DNA of 64,000 nucleotides, taken from NCBI GenBank assembly GCA_034231615.1, contig CM067306.1, forward strand, positions 67,549,579 to 67,613,578, given 5' to 3'. A program made the position numbers and the translations under genes. Shown in pieces: positions 35,801 to 38,404 of the stretch (its first letter is position 1; the number at the start of each line of letters is the position of its first letter). Source of the stretch: Meghimatium bilineatum. Taxonomy: Eukaryota > Mollusca > Gastropoda > Stylommatophora > Philomycidae. The notes under the pieces were generated by a model that worked only from the letters and a program-made list of their open reading frames with translations, was not told the DNA's origin and searched no databases.

Positions 35801-36366
35801 CTGTTGTAGCAGAGTATGCCGATGTAATAAAAGTGATACTTTTGTCTAATGTCTGTTGCATCAGAGTATGCCGATGTAATAAAAGTGATACTTTTGTCTA
35901 ATGTCTGTTGTAGCATCAGAGTATGCCGATGTAATAAAAGTGATACTTTTGTCTAATGTCTGTTGTAGCATCAGAGTATGCCGATGTAATAAAAGTGATA
36001 CTTTTGTCTAATGTCTGTTGTAGCAGAGTATGCCGATGTAATAAAAGTGATACTTTTGTCTAATGTCTGTTGTAGCATCAGAGTATGCCGATGTAATAAA
36101 AGTGATACTTTTGTCTAATGTCTGTTGTAGCATCAGAGTATGCCGATGTAATAAAAGTGATACTTTTGTCTAATGTCTGTTGTAGCAGAGTATGCCGATG
36201 TAATAAAAGTGATACATTTGTCTAATGTCTGTTGTAGCATCAGAGTATGCCGATGTAATAAAAGTGATACTTTTGTCTAATGTCTGTTGTAGCAGAGTAT
36301 GCCGATGACGAAGGAGAAGCTCAACCAGAGGCTGAGGGAACTCCTGCAACTGAAGTTGCTGAATAA
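3955..36366 (+). CDS. NME8: NME8/TXNDC3-like multi-NDK protein, C-terminal part (13 exons, 5' end outside window)
   Basis: Exons read as 3955-4067, 4685-4829, 7529-7636, 9680-9825, 10671-10815, 12228-12335, 14343-14473, 18280-18312, 20837-20899, 26732-26740, 29033-29182, 29825-29929 and 36296-36366. Joined, they give about 442 codons in one frame ending in TAA. Two nucleoside-diphosphate-kinase domains are visible. The first begins TLALIRPEA and carries its active-site-like motif as NQLHGSES. The second begins HTVAVIKPDA and carries NAIHGSSS. Both keep the SLRA arginine and the N-x-x-H-G-S histidine; the first has Arg in place of the usual Lys of the IKPD motif. An acidic, Gln/Asn-rich tail of about 140 residues follows. 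Tandem NDK domains plus an acidic tail match NME8/TXNDC3 and the sea-urchin outer-arm dynein intermediate chain 1 type, which starts with a thioredoxin domain (expected left of position 1). The role would be in sperm and ciliary outer dynein arms. The family assignment is from memory; NME7 is a weaker alternative. Confidence 0.8.
4498..4684 (+). repeat. 37-bp tandem repeat containing duplicated 3' splice sites
   Basis: Units of 37 bp, each ending TTTGTTTGTAG and followed by GTGCCA. AG dinucleotides fall at 4573, 4610, 4647 and 4684 (the true acceptor), with a more diverged one at 4497. The first six bases of the exon are part of every unit. A decoy used instead of the true site reads S-A-T-L-stop. 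Confidence 0.9.
4685..4829 (+). CDS. NME8: NME8-like exon b: first NDK domain, helix 1 to strand 3
   Basis: 145 nt, phase 1 to phase 2, donor GTATGT. It encodes AIMQKITDAGFKID and then QAAEFYKEHE and FDSLVENMS, the standard NDK succession of glycine-containing helix, Y-x-E-H helix and F-x-x-L-V strand. The matched exon of the next domain (10671-10815) has exactly the same length. Confidence 0.85.
4870..5128. other. Intron sequence with (AT)n tract
   Basis: No gene is seen. An (AT)n microsatellite lies at about 5021-5050, and a second at about 5854-5887 in the same intron. Confidence 0.8.
5129..5420 (+). mobile_element. Diverged SINE-A copy
   Basis: Recognisable by the landmarks of the SINE-A family in order: GTGTTG near the 5' end, GGTGACTAAGGAGG, GGTGGAGTTGACTGTCCCAT, CATTCCATTCTCTGG, CAGGAGTTTGAAAA and an AAGAAGAAG-like tail. 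Many substitutions mark it as an old copy. Confidence 0.75.
5421..5820 (+). repeat. Short direct repeats and a family-B retroposon tail
   Basis: About 5430-5525 holds three imperfect copies of a unit around GGAGTGGGAGATAAGTAAAA. About 5740-5815 holds the 3' tail of the family-B retroposon (CTACAAGAGAGATC, then GGGAGTTTGA, then an AAGAAGAAG tail). No gene is seen. Confidence 0.6.
6072..6273 (-). repeat. 40-bp minisatellite made from a Tc1 transposase C-terminus
   Basis: Five units of 40 bp. On the - strand each unit reads I-D-A-R-G-S-H-T-P-Y-stop, which matches the conserved C-terminal end of Tc1-like transposases. The array is continuous with the transposase remnant next to it, so the minisatellite is an amplification of the transposon's last codons. 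Confidence 0.75.
6274..6660 (-). pseudogene. Tc1/mariner-like transposase remnant
   Basis: The - strand contains the pattern L-x-L-A-L-R-E-E-W-A-T-I-P-Q-Q and then S-M/I-S-R-K-C, the C-terminal region of Tc1-family transposases, preceded by W-D-E-L-D. A 38-bp piece around 6310-6395 is duplicated, and a 16-bp unit (TGTGCATGTCCTATAG) is repeated five times at 6478-6553. No catalytic DDE core can be read, so this is a dead fragment. Confidence 0.65.
6770..7012 (-). mobile_element. tRNA-headed SINE (family T), copy 1
   Basis: The - strand starts with a tRNA-like head (a B-box-like GGTCCTGGGTTCATTCCCC at about 6985-7003), then TGAGGCGGAAATG, GGTCGACCCAGCC, GGATTAATCCGGG and GTGAGATCGCTAACATCTC. 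The same body recurs near 46965-47110 and 63000-63250, so it is a dispersed family. Confidence 0.7.
7050..7225 (-). mobile_element. Family-B retroposon, copy 1
   Basis: Contains TTCTTCTTCATCGTTCATTC (reverse of the A-rich 3' tail), TCTAGCAGGATGTAGTCCAG and GGAAATGCGTTGTG. The 3' tail resembles that of SINE-A, but the body differs. Further copies lie near 11258, 38828, 44370, 51535, 53330 and 54345. Confidence 0.75.
7410..7528 (+). repeat. 59-bp duplication of a 3' splice site
   Basis: Two copies of AATCATAAATTGTATTT followed by a pyrimidine stretch and CTTCAG. AG ends at 7469 (decoy) and 7528 (true acceptor of exon c). Branch region, pyrimidine tract and AG are all duplicated. Confidence 0.8.
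7529..7636 (+). CDS. NME8: NME8-like exon c: first NDK domain, strand with GPxLAL
   Basis: 108 nt, phase 2 to phase 2, donor GTGAGT. It encodes SGPILALGLSKDDGIKAWK and LGPSNIDEAMEKAP, the G-P-x-x-A-x-x-L strand and the G-P-x-x-x-x-E-A segment typical of NDK domains. Exon f (12228-12335) of the next domain is also exactly 108 nt with the same phases. Confidence 0.85.
7605..7712 (+). repeat. 60-bp duplication of exon end and donor site
   Basis: The last ~30 coding bases of exon c (from GATGAGGCAAT) plus GTGAGTCTG are repeated 60 bp downstream, giving a second consensus donor at 7697 in addition to the true donor at 7637. Confidence 0.85.
7991..8273 (+). mobile_element. SINE-A retroposon, copy with target duplication
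   Basis: Full-length copy of about 283 bp ending in an AAGAAAAAGAAG tail. It is flanked by a direct repeat AAACATATAATA at about 7978-7989 and 8274-8285, the mark of retroposition. A poly-C tract follows at about 8328-8342. Confidence 0.85.
8346..8690. other. Intron sequence without recognisable features
   Basis: AT-rich, no clear ORF, repeat or RNA. It includes a short LINE-tail-like stretch with CATCATCATGTG. Confidence 0.5.
8870..9530 (+). pseudogene. Jockey-like LINE reverse transcriptase fragment
   Basis: In frame: HQGGVLSPTLFLVYINDL, then VAMYADDLVIW with the YADD catalytic motif, then ALTLWANRWCVSVNTDKC, NLTWNKHI, and SAVWCPASN. This is the palm and thumb region of a Jockey/CR1-group non-LTR reverse transcriptase. 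It lacks the endonuclease and the N-terminal RT, and breaks off at about 9525 against a retroposon tail (AATCTGCAGGGTTTTGAAAA). It sits in the intron before exon d in the same orientation as the host gene. Confidence 0.8.
9680..9825 (+). CDS. NME8: NME8-like exon d: end of first NDK domain and start of second
   Basis: 146 nt, phase 2 to phase 1, acceptor TTTCCCTGCAG, donor GTAACT. It encodes SLRAQF, the histidine motif NQLHGSES and ELSYFFP, then with no linker HTVAVIKPDAICIK, the first strand of the next NDK domain. The active-site-type His is present. Exon d therefore fuses two domains directly. Confidence 0.85.
9789..9892 (+). repeat. 57-bp duplication of exon end and donor site
   Basis: AACCAGATGCT-x-TCTGTATTAAAG plus GTAA is present at the end of exon d and again 57 bp downstream, giving donors at 9826 and 9883. 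The 57-nt interval has no stop in frame. Confidence 0.85.
10162..10444 (+). mobile_element. SINE-A retroposon, copy with target duplication
   Basis: Near-intact copy (CGCCCGTGTGTTGCCAGGGC at the 5' end, GAAGAAGAAG tail) flanked by AGAGATAC at 10154-10161 and 10445-10452. Same orientation as the host gene. Confidence 0.9.
10479..10670 (+). repeat. 32-bp tandem repeat containing duplicated 3' splice sites
   Basis: Units of 32 bp ending CATCATGTTTCAG and followed by ATGACATCATTG. AG ends lie at 10510, 10542, 10574, 10606, 10638 and the true acceptor 10670. The first 12 bases of exon e (ATGACATTATTG) are represented in the units with one difference. Confidence 0.9.
10671..10815 (+). CDS. NME8: NME8-like exon e: second NDK domain, helix 1 to strand 3, GC donor
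   Basis: 145 nt, phase 1 to phase 2. It encodes DDIIAKIIESGFKI, then YPNHRDQPYYEDMVNYL. The exon ends ACCAG followed by GCAAGT, so the intron would be of the GC-AG class. The alternative of a missing GT donor is unlikely because the next exon (12228) joins in the correct phase and completes the domain. Confidence 0.85.
10935..11257. repeat. 40-bp minisatellite, 8 copies
   Basis: Eight nearly identical 40-bp units containing GATGTCAGACTATATGTAC, starting about 120 bp after exon e. Confidence 0.95.
11258..11350 (+). mobile_element. Family-B retroposon tail
   Basis: GCATCCTGCTGGAAATCTA, AGATCCAGTGGGAGTTTGAG and a GAAGAAGAA tail: the 3' half of family B. Confidence 0.7.
11500..11756 (+). pseudogene. 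LINE C-terminal fragment
   Basis: Reads L-S-P-E-A-A-D-D-I-F-H-T-C-Q-L-Y-Q, matching a better conserved copy on the - strand at 32312-32530 (S-P-E-T-A-E-H-I-L-H-A-C-Q-L-Y). This is the H-x(3)-C end of a Jockey-type LINE ORF2. Frames are broken. Confidence 0.55.
11757..11884. repeat. 26-bp minisatellite, 5 copies
   Basis: Units built on AGTATTGTAATCTAATATCT with a following GACTGC. Confidence 0.9.
11920..12227 (+). repeat. 29-bp repeat array merging into the acceptor of exon f
   Basis: Alternating units TCAGTGTCCCAGTCTAAGAT and TCAGTGTCCCAGTTTAACAT. Several units read AATCATTCAG|TGTCCCAGT, while the true junction at 12227/12228 reads AATCATTCAG|TGGTCCAGT. The acceptor and the first exon bases thus look like one more repeat unit. 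Confidence 0.85.
12228..12335 (+). CDS. NME8: NME8-like exon f: second NDK domain, GPxLFMVL strand
   Basis: 108 nt, phase 2 to phase 2, donor GTAAGT. It encodes SGPVLFMVLSREGALTGWR and MGDADPDVAKN. It is too short for ordinary ORF listing and was found by looking for the missing piece between exons e and g; phase and length match its partner exon c. Confidence 0.85.
12540..12935 (+). pseudogene. RTE-like LINE C-terminal fragment
   Basis: Continuous frame [14 protein letters not shown], then R-Q-S-R-F-L-G-H-V-L-R-R, T-T-G-K-I-K-G-R-R-D-R-G-R-Q-R, ending R-N-M-I-A-Y-A. This is the C-terminal region of an RTE-clade ORF. Related remnants lie near 48240-48560 and 50050-50340. Confidence 0.8.
12950..13290. 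repeat. ~31-36-bp minisatellite, about 10 copies
   Basis: Degenerate units built on AAGTAGTTTCACACATACAT and a T-rich spacer. Confidence 0.85.
13701..13883. repeat. Long near-perfect inverted repeat (hairpin)
   Basis: Arms of 79 nt (13701-13779 and 13805-13883) are reverse complements with only two mismatches by eye, separated by a 25-nt loop. The outer end begins CCTCAGTAAC. It may be a short palindromic MITE or a foldback element. Confidence 0.85.
14193..14342 (+). repeat. ~70-bp duplication running into the acceptor of exon g
   Basis: Two full copies of TTCATTTATCAACATGGGG...GACAAGTTGTAAGATAGAC and a third truncated copy ending in the true acceptor CTTGTTCCACAG. Each full copy contains TTGATTGTAG, a weak acceptor-like site. 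Confidence 0.75.
14343..14473 (+). CDS. NME8: NME8-like exon g: end of second NDK domain
   Basis: 131 nt, phase 2 to phase 1, donor GTATTA. It encodes SLRALYGKNLLRNAIHGSSS with the active-site-type His in N-A-I-H-G-S, then FKREMLAVFGDLKFNEDGTVK. The G-S-S-S replaces the usual G-S-D-S. This is the best candidate for a catalytically competent domain in the window. Confidence 0.85.
14717..15287. repeat. 52-bp minisatellite, about 11 copies
   Basis: Highly uniform 52-bp units containing ATTGTGACTGGTCTAGCAAA; variants GATACAGC/GAAACAAC alternate. Confidence 0.95.
15288..15597. other. Intron sequence without recognisable gene
   Basis: Contains AGAGAACTCTTCT as in LINE 3' tails of this window, otherwise nothing identifiable. 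Confidence 0.5.
15598..15925 (-). repeat. SINE-A fragment with tandemly amplified internal segment
   Basis: 15598-15715 is a reverse SINE-A piece (CTCAAACTCCTGC, then GGAGAATGGATTGCAT). From about 15700 the segment CACATCTGACTTAAGTATTA repeats about seven times to 15925. CACATCTGACTT is a normal SINE-A segment, so the array grew out of the retroposon. Confidence 0.75.
16540..16800 (+). mobile_element. Diverged SINE-A fragment followed by 24-bp repeat
   Basis: GTGTCGCCAGGTCCAAAAG through AAGCAATGCTGAAGTCAGAC is a decayed SINE-A. It is followed by about five units containing CAACAGTACAGGTATAAAAC (16700-16800). Confidence 0.6.
16874..17059 (-). pseudogene. LINE 3' end fragment
   Basis: The - strand reads R-Q-R-Y-K-W-E-S-N and T-G-Y-S-L-A-E-C-T, then a tail to C-G-D-G-T-stop. 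This is the extreme C-terminus of an RTE-like ORF; a second copy borders the 51-bp array at 33170-33315. Confidence 0.65.
17165..18232. repeat. 34-bp minisatellite, about 31 copies
   Basis: Uniform units around GCAATGATGTCACTGCCTGA; the array ends about 50 bp before the acceptor of exon h. Confidence 0.95.
18280..18312 (+). CDS. NME8: NME8-like exon h: start of acidic tail
   Basis: 33 nt, phase 1 to 1, acceptor TTATTTTTCAG, donor GTGAGT. It encodes G-A-Q-P-N-L-E-E-T-S-Q. Strong splice signals on both sides and correct phase support it despite the size. Confidence 0.7.
18340..19112 (-). repeat. 56-58-bp minisatellite derived from the family-B retroposon, about 13 copies
   Basis: Every unit contains CTACTAGATTTCCAGCAGAA and TGTAGTCCAGAGATCTC, which is the core of family B (compare 7080-7150). 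The array starts with the element's own CTCAAACTCCTGC edge at about 18347, so it arose by tandem amplification within one insertion. Confidence 0.85.
19180..19700 (-). other. Unclassified open stretch of about 107 codons
   Basis: The - strand holds a 107-residue ORF (19415-19738) with GKLWTGPAKDTIKPIC and EEWIPIPMVFEEAVTT, and open reading continues with stops further 3' to about 19180. I do not recognise it. It may be a decayed transposon or gene fragment; base composition is less AT-rich than the surroundings. Confidence 0.3.
19705..20110. repeat. TG-rich degenerate repeat
   Basis: Irregular units of about 20-25 bp around GTTTGTAGCATATTGTGTGT. Confidence 0.9.
20115..20350 (-). mobile_element. 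Diverged SINE-A copy
   Basis: In reverse: CTCCTGTAGATTGCAGGATG, GGAGAATGGGATG, TGGTTTACAGC, ATCCTTTTATGGGATGAGA and TTCTCTGCTTCCC. Confidence 0.65.
20410..20597. repeat. 46-bp minisatellite, 4 copies
   Basis: Units containing CTATCTCAGGGGCTGCTGTA and GCGCAAGGCGAACACGGG. Confidence 0.9.
20837..20899 (+). CDS. NME8: NME8-like exon i: acidic tail
   Basis: 63 nt, phase 1 to 1, acceptor TGCATTTAG, donor GTCAGA (weak). It encodes a D/N/S/T-rich segment with STDDTGNDVPESN. Choosing the upstream AG avoids an in-frame TGA that the AG at 20843-20844 would create. Moderate confidence because the donor is not a good consensus. Confidence 0.55.
20905..21325. repeat. ~54-60-bp minisatellite, about 7 copies
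   Basis: Units containing CTTGAATATGTAACTTGATA and CAAAGCTTCTCTAGTT; begins just after exon i. Confidence 0.9.
21365..22262 (+). repeat. 34-bp minisatellite derived from SINE-A, about 24 copies
   Basis: 21365-21440 is the 5' part of a SINE-A copy. From about 21443 the unit GTAGGTTTGGGGATGGTGTT-GGCTCTCCCCTCCT repeats about 24 times. The corresponding SINE-A stretch is GGAGGTTATGGGATGGAGTT-GGCTGTCCCATCCC, so the array is an amplified internal piece of the retroposon. Confidence 0.85.
22290..22870 (+). pseudogene. RTE-like LINE C-terminal fragment
   Basis: Open frame with L-N-S-F-H-L-Q-C-L-R-N-L-M-G, then D-A-L-L-I-R-S-Q-L-R-W-T-D-H-I-I-H-M and F-Y-G-Y-L. This is the well-known H-x-R-C-L-R and Q-L-R-W-x-G-H region of RTE-like ORFs. 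The reading continues in other frames to about 22860. Confidence 0.8.
23265..24850. repeat. Compound 23-/36-bp minisatellite, about 1.6 kb
   Basis: Units combine ACATTCTGTACATCATGACT with ACACTATAACACACAAC or ACACTACAACACT spacers. Unit types are grouped: the left part is rich in CACACAAC spacers and the right part in CTACAACA. Confidence 0.9.
25190..25600 (-). pseudogene. RTE-like LINE 3' fragment
   Basis: The - strand reads K-L-V-T-T-E-M-T-C-L-H-R-I-L-R-E and R-I-R-N-Q-N-I-R-K-L-T-N-T, very close to the intact copy at 60792-61922. The tail near 25196-25235 corresponds to that copy's 3' end (TGGGGTAGAAGAGTTCTCTG). AACAACAAC-type simple repeats flank it. Confidence 0.8.
25610..25972. repeat. 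29-bp minisatellite, about 11 copies
   Basis: Units AACAACCATTTACAGCAATA-ATCCTCTAT, more degenerate copies from 25030-25140. Confidence 0.95.
26031..26313 (-). mobile_element. SINE-A retroposon, copy with 14-bp target duplication
   Basis: Full-length reverse copy, CTTCTTCTTCTTCTTCTGCG at its 3' side and CAACACACGGGC at its 5' side, flanked by perfect GATATTTTCATTCT repeats (26017-26030 and 26314-26327). The perfect duplication indicates recent insertion. Confidence 0.95.
26330..26655. repeat. ~25-30-bp minisatellite, about 12 copies
   Basis: Units around TTCATTACAAATTCTTACAC and TTGATTACTTCATTAC; a poly-C run follows at 26818-26836. Confidence 0.9.
26732..26740 (+). CDS. NME8: NME8-like candidate 9-nt microexon
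   Basis: AACCAAGAG between an excellent acceptor (TTGACTTCTGTTTCAG) and donor (GTATGT). Phase 1 to 1 gives E-P-R. Phase and spacing fit the tail, but a 9-nt exon is hard to prove without RNA. If absent, the frame is unaffected. Confidence 0.45.
27075..27318. repeat. 42-bp minisatellite, 6 copies
   Basis: Units around GTCTGTATGATATGGGGGCC and AGTACACATGAATCACTTTA. Confidence 0.95.
27320..28040. other. Intron sequence without recognisable gene
   Basis: AT-rich. It contains a splice-like AAAACCAAAG/GTAAGT at 27384-27399, which does not keep the tail phase, and a short family-B edge at about 27745. Confidence 0.5.
28046..28306 (-). mobile_element. SINE-A copy
   Basis: Reverse copy with CTTCTTCTGTGTTTGAACTC at one side and CTTCAACACACGGGTGATTA at the other, about 10% diverged from the better copies. 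Confidence 0.8.
28365..28785. repeat. 48-bp minisatellite, about 9 copies
   Basis: Units GAGCACCACTCATAGCATGT-CAAACTGTAGCATAGCAACA-ATTGCT. Since 48 is a multiple of 3, open frames exist on both strands (192 and 199 codons), not taken as genes. Downstream, 28790-28890 resembles the tRNA-like head seen at 33020-33140. Confidence 0.9.
29033..29182 (+). CDS. NME8: NME8-like exon k: acidic tail
   Basis: 150 nt, phase 1 to 1, acceptor CGTATCTGTAG, donor GTAAAA. It encodes a strongly acidic, Gln/Asn-rich segment including DTQDIMDNENNNAEVESEQ. No stop occurs in this frame over 50 codons while the flanks are stop-rich. Confidence 0.7.
29270..29640 (+). mobile_element. SINE-A 5' fragment and element D copy 1
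   Basis: 29275-29360 is the 5' part of SINE-A (AATGTGTTGCCGAGACC...AGAAGCGACTAA). 29375-29640 (from GTCAGGTCTGTCATCAAAGC to TGTGGTCTGTTGG) recurs at 31925-32175, so it is another dispersed sequence of unknown type. Confidence 0.7.
29825..29929 (+). CDS. NME8: NME8-like exon l: acidic tail
   Basis: 105 nt, phase 1 to 1, acceptor CACAAAAAACAG, donor GTAAGA. It encodes VTQESRASSETIQADNQ and then an E/D/N/Q-rich run. Open frame over the whole exon. Confidence 0.7.
30180..30840 (+). pseudogene. Jockey-type LINE C-terminal fragment
   Basis: Frame with [14 protein letters not shown], then C-I-C-G-x(5)-S-E-H-I-L-Q-E-C, the R-T-G-H and C-x-C-x-H-x-C signature at the end of Jockey-group ORF2 proteins. 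It lacks the RT domain. The following 30500-30840 is open in another frame but unassigned. Confidence 0.75.
31640..31780. repeat. ~27-bp repeat, 4-5 copies
   Basis: GTCTGTAAGAGATGTGATCT units. Confidence 0.85.
31880..32180 (+). mobile_element. Element D copy 2
   Basis: Diverged repeat of 29375-29640: TCAGAGTGGCTGCCCTATAG, GACCCAACAGTCTGCA and TGTGGTCTGTTG in the same order. Function unknown. Confidence 0.7.
32312..32530 (-). pseudogene. LINE C-terminal fragment
   Basis: The - strand reads L-S-P-E-T-A-E-H-I-L-H-A-C-Q-L-Y-Q and W-P-T-E-M-A-L-L-P-D-L, then F-I-E-A-I-S-A-V. It is the better preserved relative of the fragment at 11500-11756. Confidence 0.7.
32531..32880 (+). mobile_element. Diverged SINE-A copy interrupted by a tRNA-like piece
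   Basis: 32531-32715 follows SINE-A from CCCTGTGTTGTTGGTGAGAC to GTAGATATCACATCTATGCT; after an insertion (about 32730-32800) the 3' part resumes with GCACATTCCATTCTC and CAGGAGTTTGAGAAAG. Confidence 0.6.
33020..33150 (-). mobile_element. tRNA-headed SINE fragment
   Basis: The - strand contains CTGGCGTAGTGGTTAAGC (A-box-like) and CACGGGTTCGAATCCGGC (perfect B-box consensus GGTTCGAATCC), 35-40 nt apart as in a tRNA. No folded acceptor stem is evident, so it is read as a SINE head or tRNA pseudogene and not as a functional tRNA. Confidence 0.65.
33170..33315 (-). pseudogene. LINE 3' end fragment
   Basis: The - strand reads R-R-H-K-W-E-S-N-F-I-R-W-A-G-Y-S-L-A-E-C-T and ends C-G-D-S-T-stop, like 16874-17059. 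The 51-bp array begins exactly where this homology stops. Confidence 0.7.
33316..34950. repeat. 51-bp AT-rich minisatellite, about 32 copies, very homogeneous
   Basis: Units around ATAATATATTACAAGATTTA and GTTTTGTATAACTC. Copies differ at only a few sites (ATTATA/ATCATA in copies 5-8, one 3-bp deletion at about 34393). The 51-bp unit gives a 594-codon ORF on the - strand, a repeat artefact. Confidence 0.97.
34951..35764. other. Intron sequence without recognisable gene
   Basis: AT-rich (about 30% GC by eye) with a few copies of TATAGATAAATGACA at 35095-35190. No ORF of note. Confidence 0.6.
35765..36295 (+). repeat. 52-/55-bp tandem repeat containing nine duplicated copies of the terminal-exon acceptor
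   Basis: Each unit runs GTAATAAAAGTGATACTTTT-GTCTAATGTCTGTTGTAGC and then (ATC)AG followed by AGTATGCCGATG. The last 12 bases are the first bases of exon m. Nine decoys precede the real junction at 36295/36296. Confidence 0.92.
36296..36366 (+). CDS. NME8: NME8-like terminal exon m
   Basis: Acceptor TGTCTGTTGTAGCAG, phase 1. It encodes EYADDEGEAQPEAEGTPATE and V-A-E, then TAA at 36364-36366. No AATAAA lies in the next 250 bp, and a full-consensus donor (GTGTGG/GTAAGT) occurs at 36402, so the transcript may continue into a 3' UTR exon. Confidence 0.65.
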
Positions 36367-36559
36367 TTTGGAGAGGAGCTATTTTATGCTTGATGGTGTG
36401 GGTAAGTGCATTTTGTAATTGGTGCATGTGGGTCAATGCCTCATGATGACTTGTAATTTATTGACAAACCTATAACATACGAATATATAATTGTCTTCTT
36501 AACACTCTGCTGACCTGTAATCCAAGCATACCTTATCTCCCTGATGTATACCTGATCTC

Positions 36560-37870
36560 TGTTTCAAGGGTGTTCACAAATGTTTTAGGCATCACCATCT
36601 TTAAAAATTAGAGGCATGTATTTACATTTGCGGCTCTTTATCTCTAGTATTATGTATCAGGGTCATTGTTGTTTCCCTGCCGTGCCAGGCTGTCTAATAT
36701 TTTGTCATGTTGCCGCTCTCGTCTTCAATCTTGCCCATTGTAACTATGTTCTCCAAATCTTGTCTCATAGCATGGCCAAAAATGAAGATTGTTATTTTCT
36801 TTTATTATTGATTAATCCCCATCTCACTTTTGAATCTTCCAACACCTCTACATTAGTTTTATTCTGGTAGTCCATGGTATTTGAATCTTTCAACACCTCT
36901 ACATTAGTTTTCTTCTGGTAGTCCATGGTATTTGAATCTTTCAACACCTCTACATTAGTTTTCTTCTGGCAATCCATGGTATTTGAATCTTCCAACACCT
37001 CTACATTAGTTTTCTTCTGGTAGTCCATGGTATTTGAATCTTTCAACACCTCTACATTAGTTTTCTTCTGGTAGTCCATGGTATTTGAATCTTTCAACAC
37101 CTCTACATTAGTTTTCTTCTGGTAGTCCATGGTATTTGAATCTTTCAACACCTCTACATTAGTTTTCTTCTGGCAATCCATGGTATTTGAATCTTCCAAC
37201 ACCTCTACATTAGTTTTCTTCTGGTAGTCCATGGTATTTGAATCTTTCAACACCTCTACATTAGTTTTCTTCTGGTAGTCCATGGTATTTGAATCTTTCA
37301 ACACCTCTACATTAGTTTTCTTCTGGCAATCCATGGTATTTGAATCTTCCAACACCTCTACATTAGTTTTCTTCTGGTAGTCCATGGTATTTGAATCTTT
37401 CAACACCTCTACATTAGTTTTCTTCTGGTAGTCCATGGTATTTGAATATCAACACCTCTACATTAGTTTTCTTCTGGCAATCCATATTTGAATCTTCCAA
37501 CACCTCTACATTAGTTTTCCTGACAGTCCATGGTATTCTCAGCATTTCTACCACATTTCTACTGCCTCTAATTTCCTACTTTCCAGTTTGTTTATTGTCC
37601 ACGACTCACATCCATATGTTAGTATAGGGGTTATATAGCACTGCAGAACTCTCTTCCTTGCCTCTAATGACATGGTCATATTACACAATATATTTTCCAT
37701 TTTTGTAAATGTTTTTGCCTGCTCTATTCTGCTTCTTATTTATATTGAAATTCTTTCATCTGCTGTAATCGTTGTACCTAAATATTTGAATTGGTGGACC
37801 CATTCCAATACTATATCATTCACTTTGATCTTGTGGTATTTTGTTTCTTTGAAATAACTATTACTTCTGT
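36560..37870 (-). pseudogene. RTE-like LINE fragment with embedded 51-bp amplification
   Basis: The - strand of 37500-37870 reads as a decayed RTE ORF ending M-L-R-I-P-W-T-V-R-K-T-N-V-E-V-L. The motif K-T-N-V-E-V-L then repeats in every unit of the adjoining array (36826-37500). A second decayed stretch lies at 36560-36826. Confidence 0.7.
36826..37500 (-). repeat. 51-bp minisatellite from LINE coding sequence, about 13 copies
   Basis: Units around CAACACCTCTACATTAGTTT-TCTTCTGGTAGTCCATGG. On the - strand each encodes M-D-Y-Q-K-K-T-N-V-E-V-L-K-D-S-N-T, derived from the R-K-T-N-V-E-V-L segment of the adjacent LINE. A three-unit higher-order pattern (TAG, TAG, CAA variants) is visible. Confidence 0.92.
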
Positions 37871-38157
37871 TTTCTTGATATTTATGAAGAGACTTTTCGT
37901 TTTGCTTTCTATAATCCAAAAGAGATACCGGTAAGTGGATATGGTGGTATTTGTTTGTTTGTGTGTATCAGTGGGACTACAAACACAGACAATAACAAAA
38001 ACACATAATGTTTACTTAGTTTCTTGATAGGTGTAGTCTAGACTAAGTCTACTCACAGAGTCAAGTATGATAATGGTTAGAAATTATTATTTTTTAAACA
38101 TAATTTTTTCACATTGGAGGATATTGTTCTTGTGTACAGTAATGACGACAGGTGTAG

Positions 38158-38302
38158 TTACGATGGAAATTGAGAATTTTGTACAAAACGTTGAGTCTGT
38201 ACATAATCTTGATGAGATCGCCACGTTATGAATACTTTAGTATCATTGTCAACGAGGAGTTTATCAATTTGCAGTCAATCGGACAAATTTGTATGTAACA
38301 TA
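38158..38302 (+). pseudogene. Broken copy of candidate alternative terminal exon
   Basis: After GTGTAG the frame reads V-T-M-E-I-E-N-F-V-Q-N-V-E-S-V-H-N-L-D-E-I-A-T-L and then TGA (38229-38231). Compared with 40216-40352 a single base is missing just before the stop; beyond it similarity resumes through TTTATCAATTTGCAG and ACATAATGCAAAGAACAAG. Confidence 0.6.
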
Positions 38303-38404
38303 ATGCAAAGAACAAGAATGATTGTGATATGATAAATAATTTGAAAGAAAATGCATTTCAACATCAGCATATTCATAATTTGGAGGAGTTGTGCCCCTTG
38401 TCTT

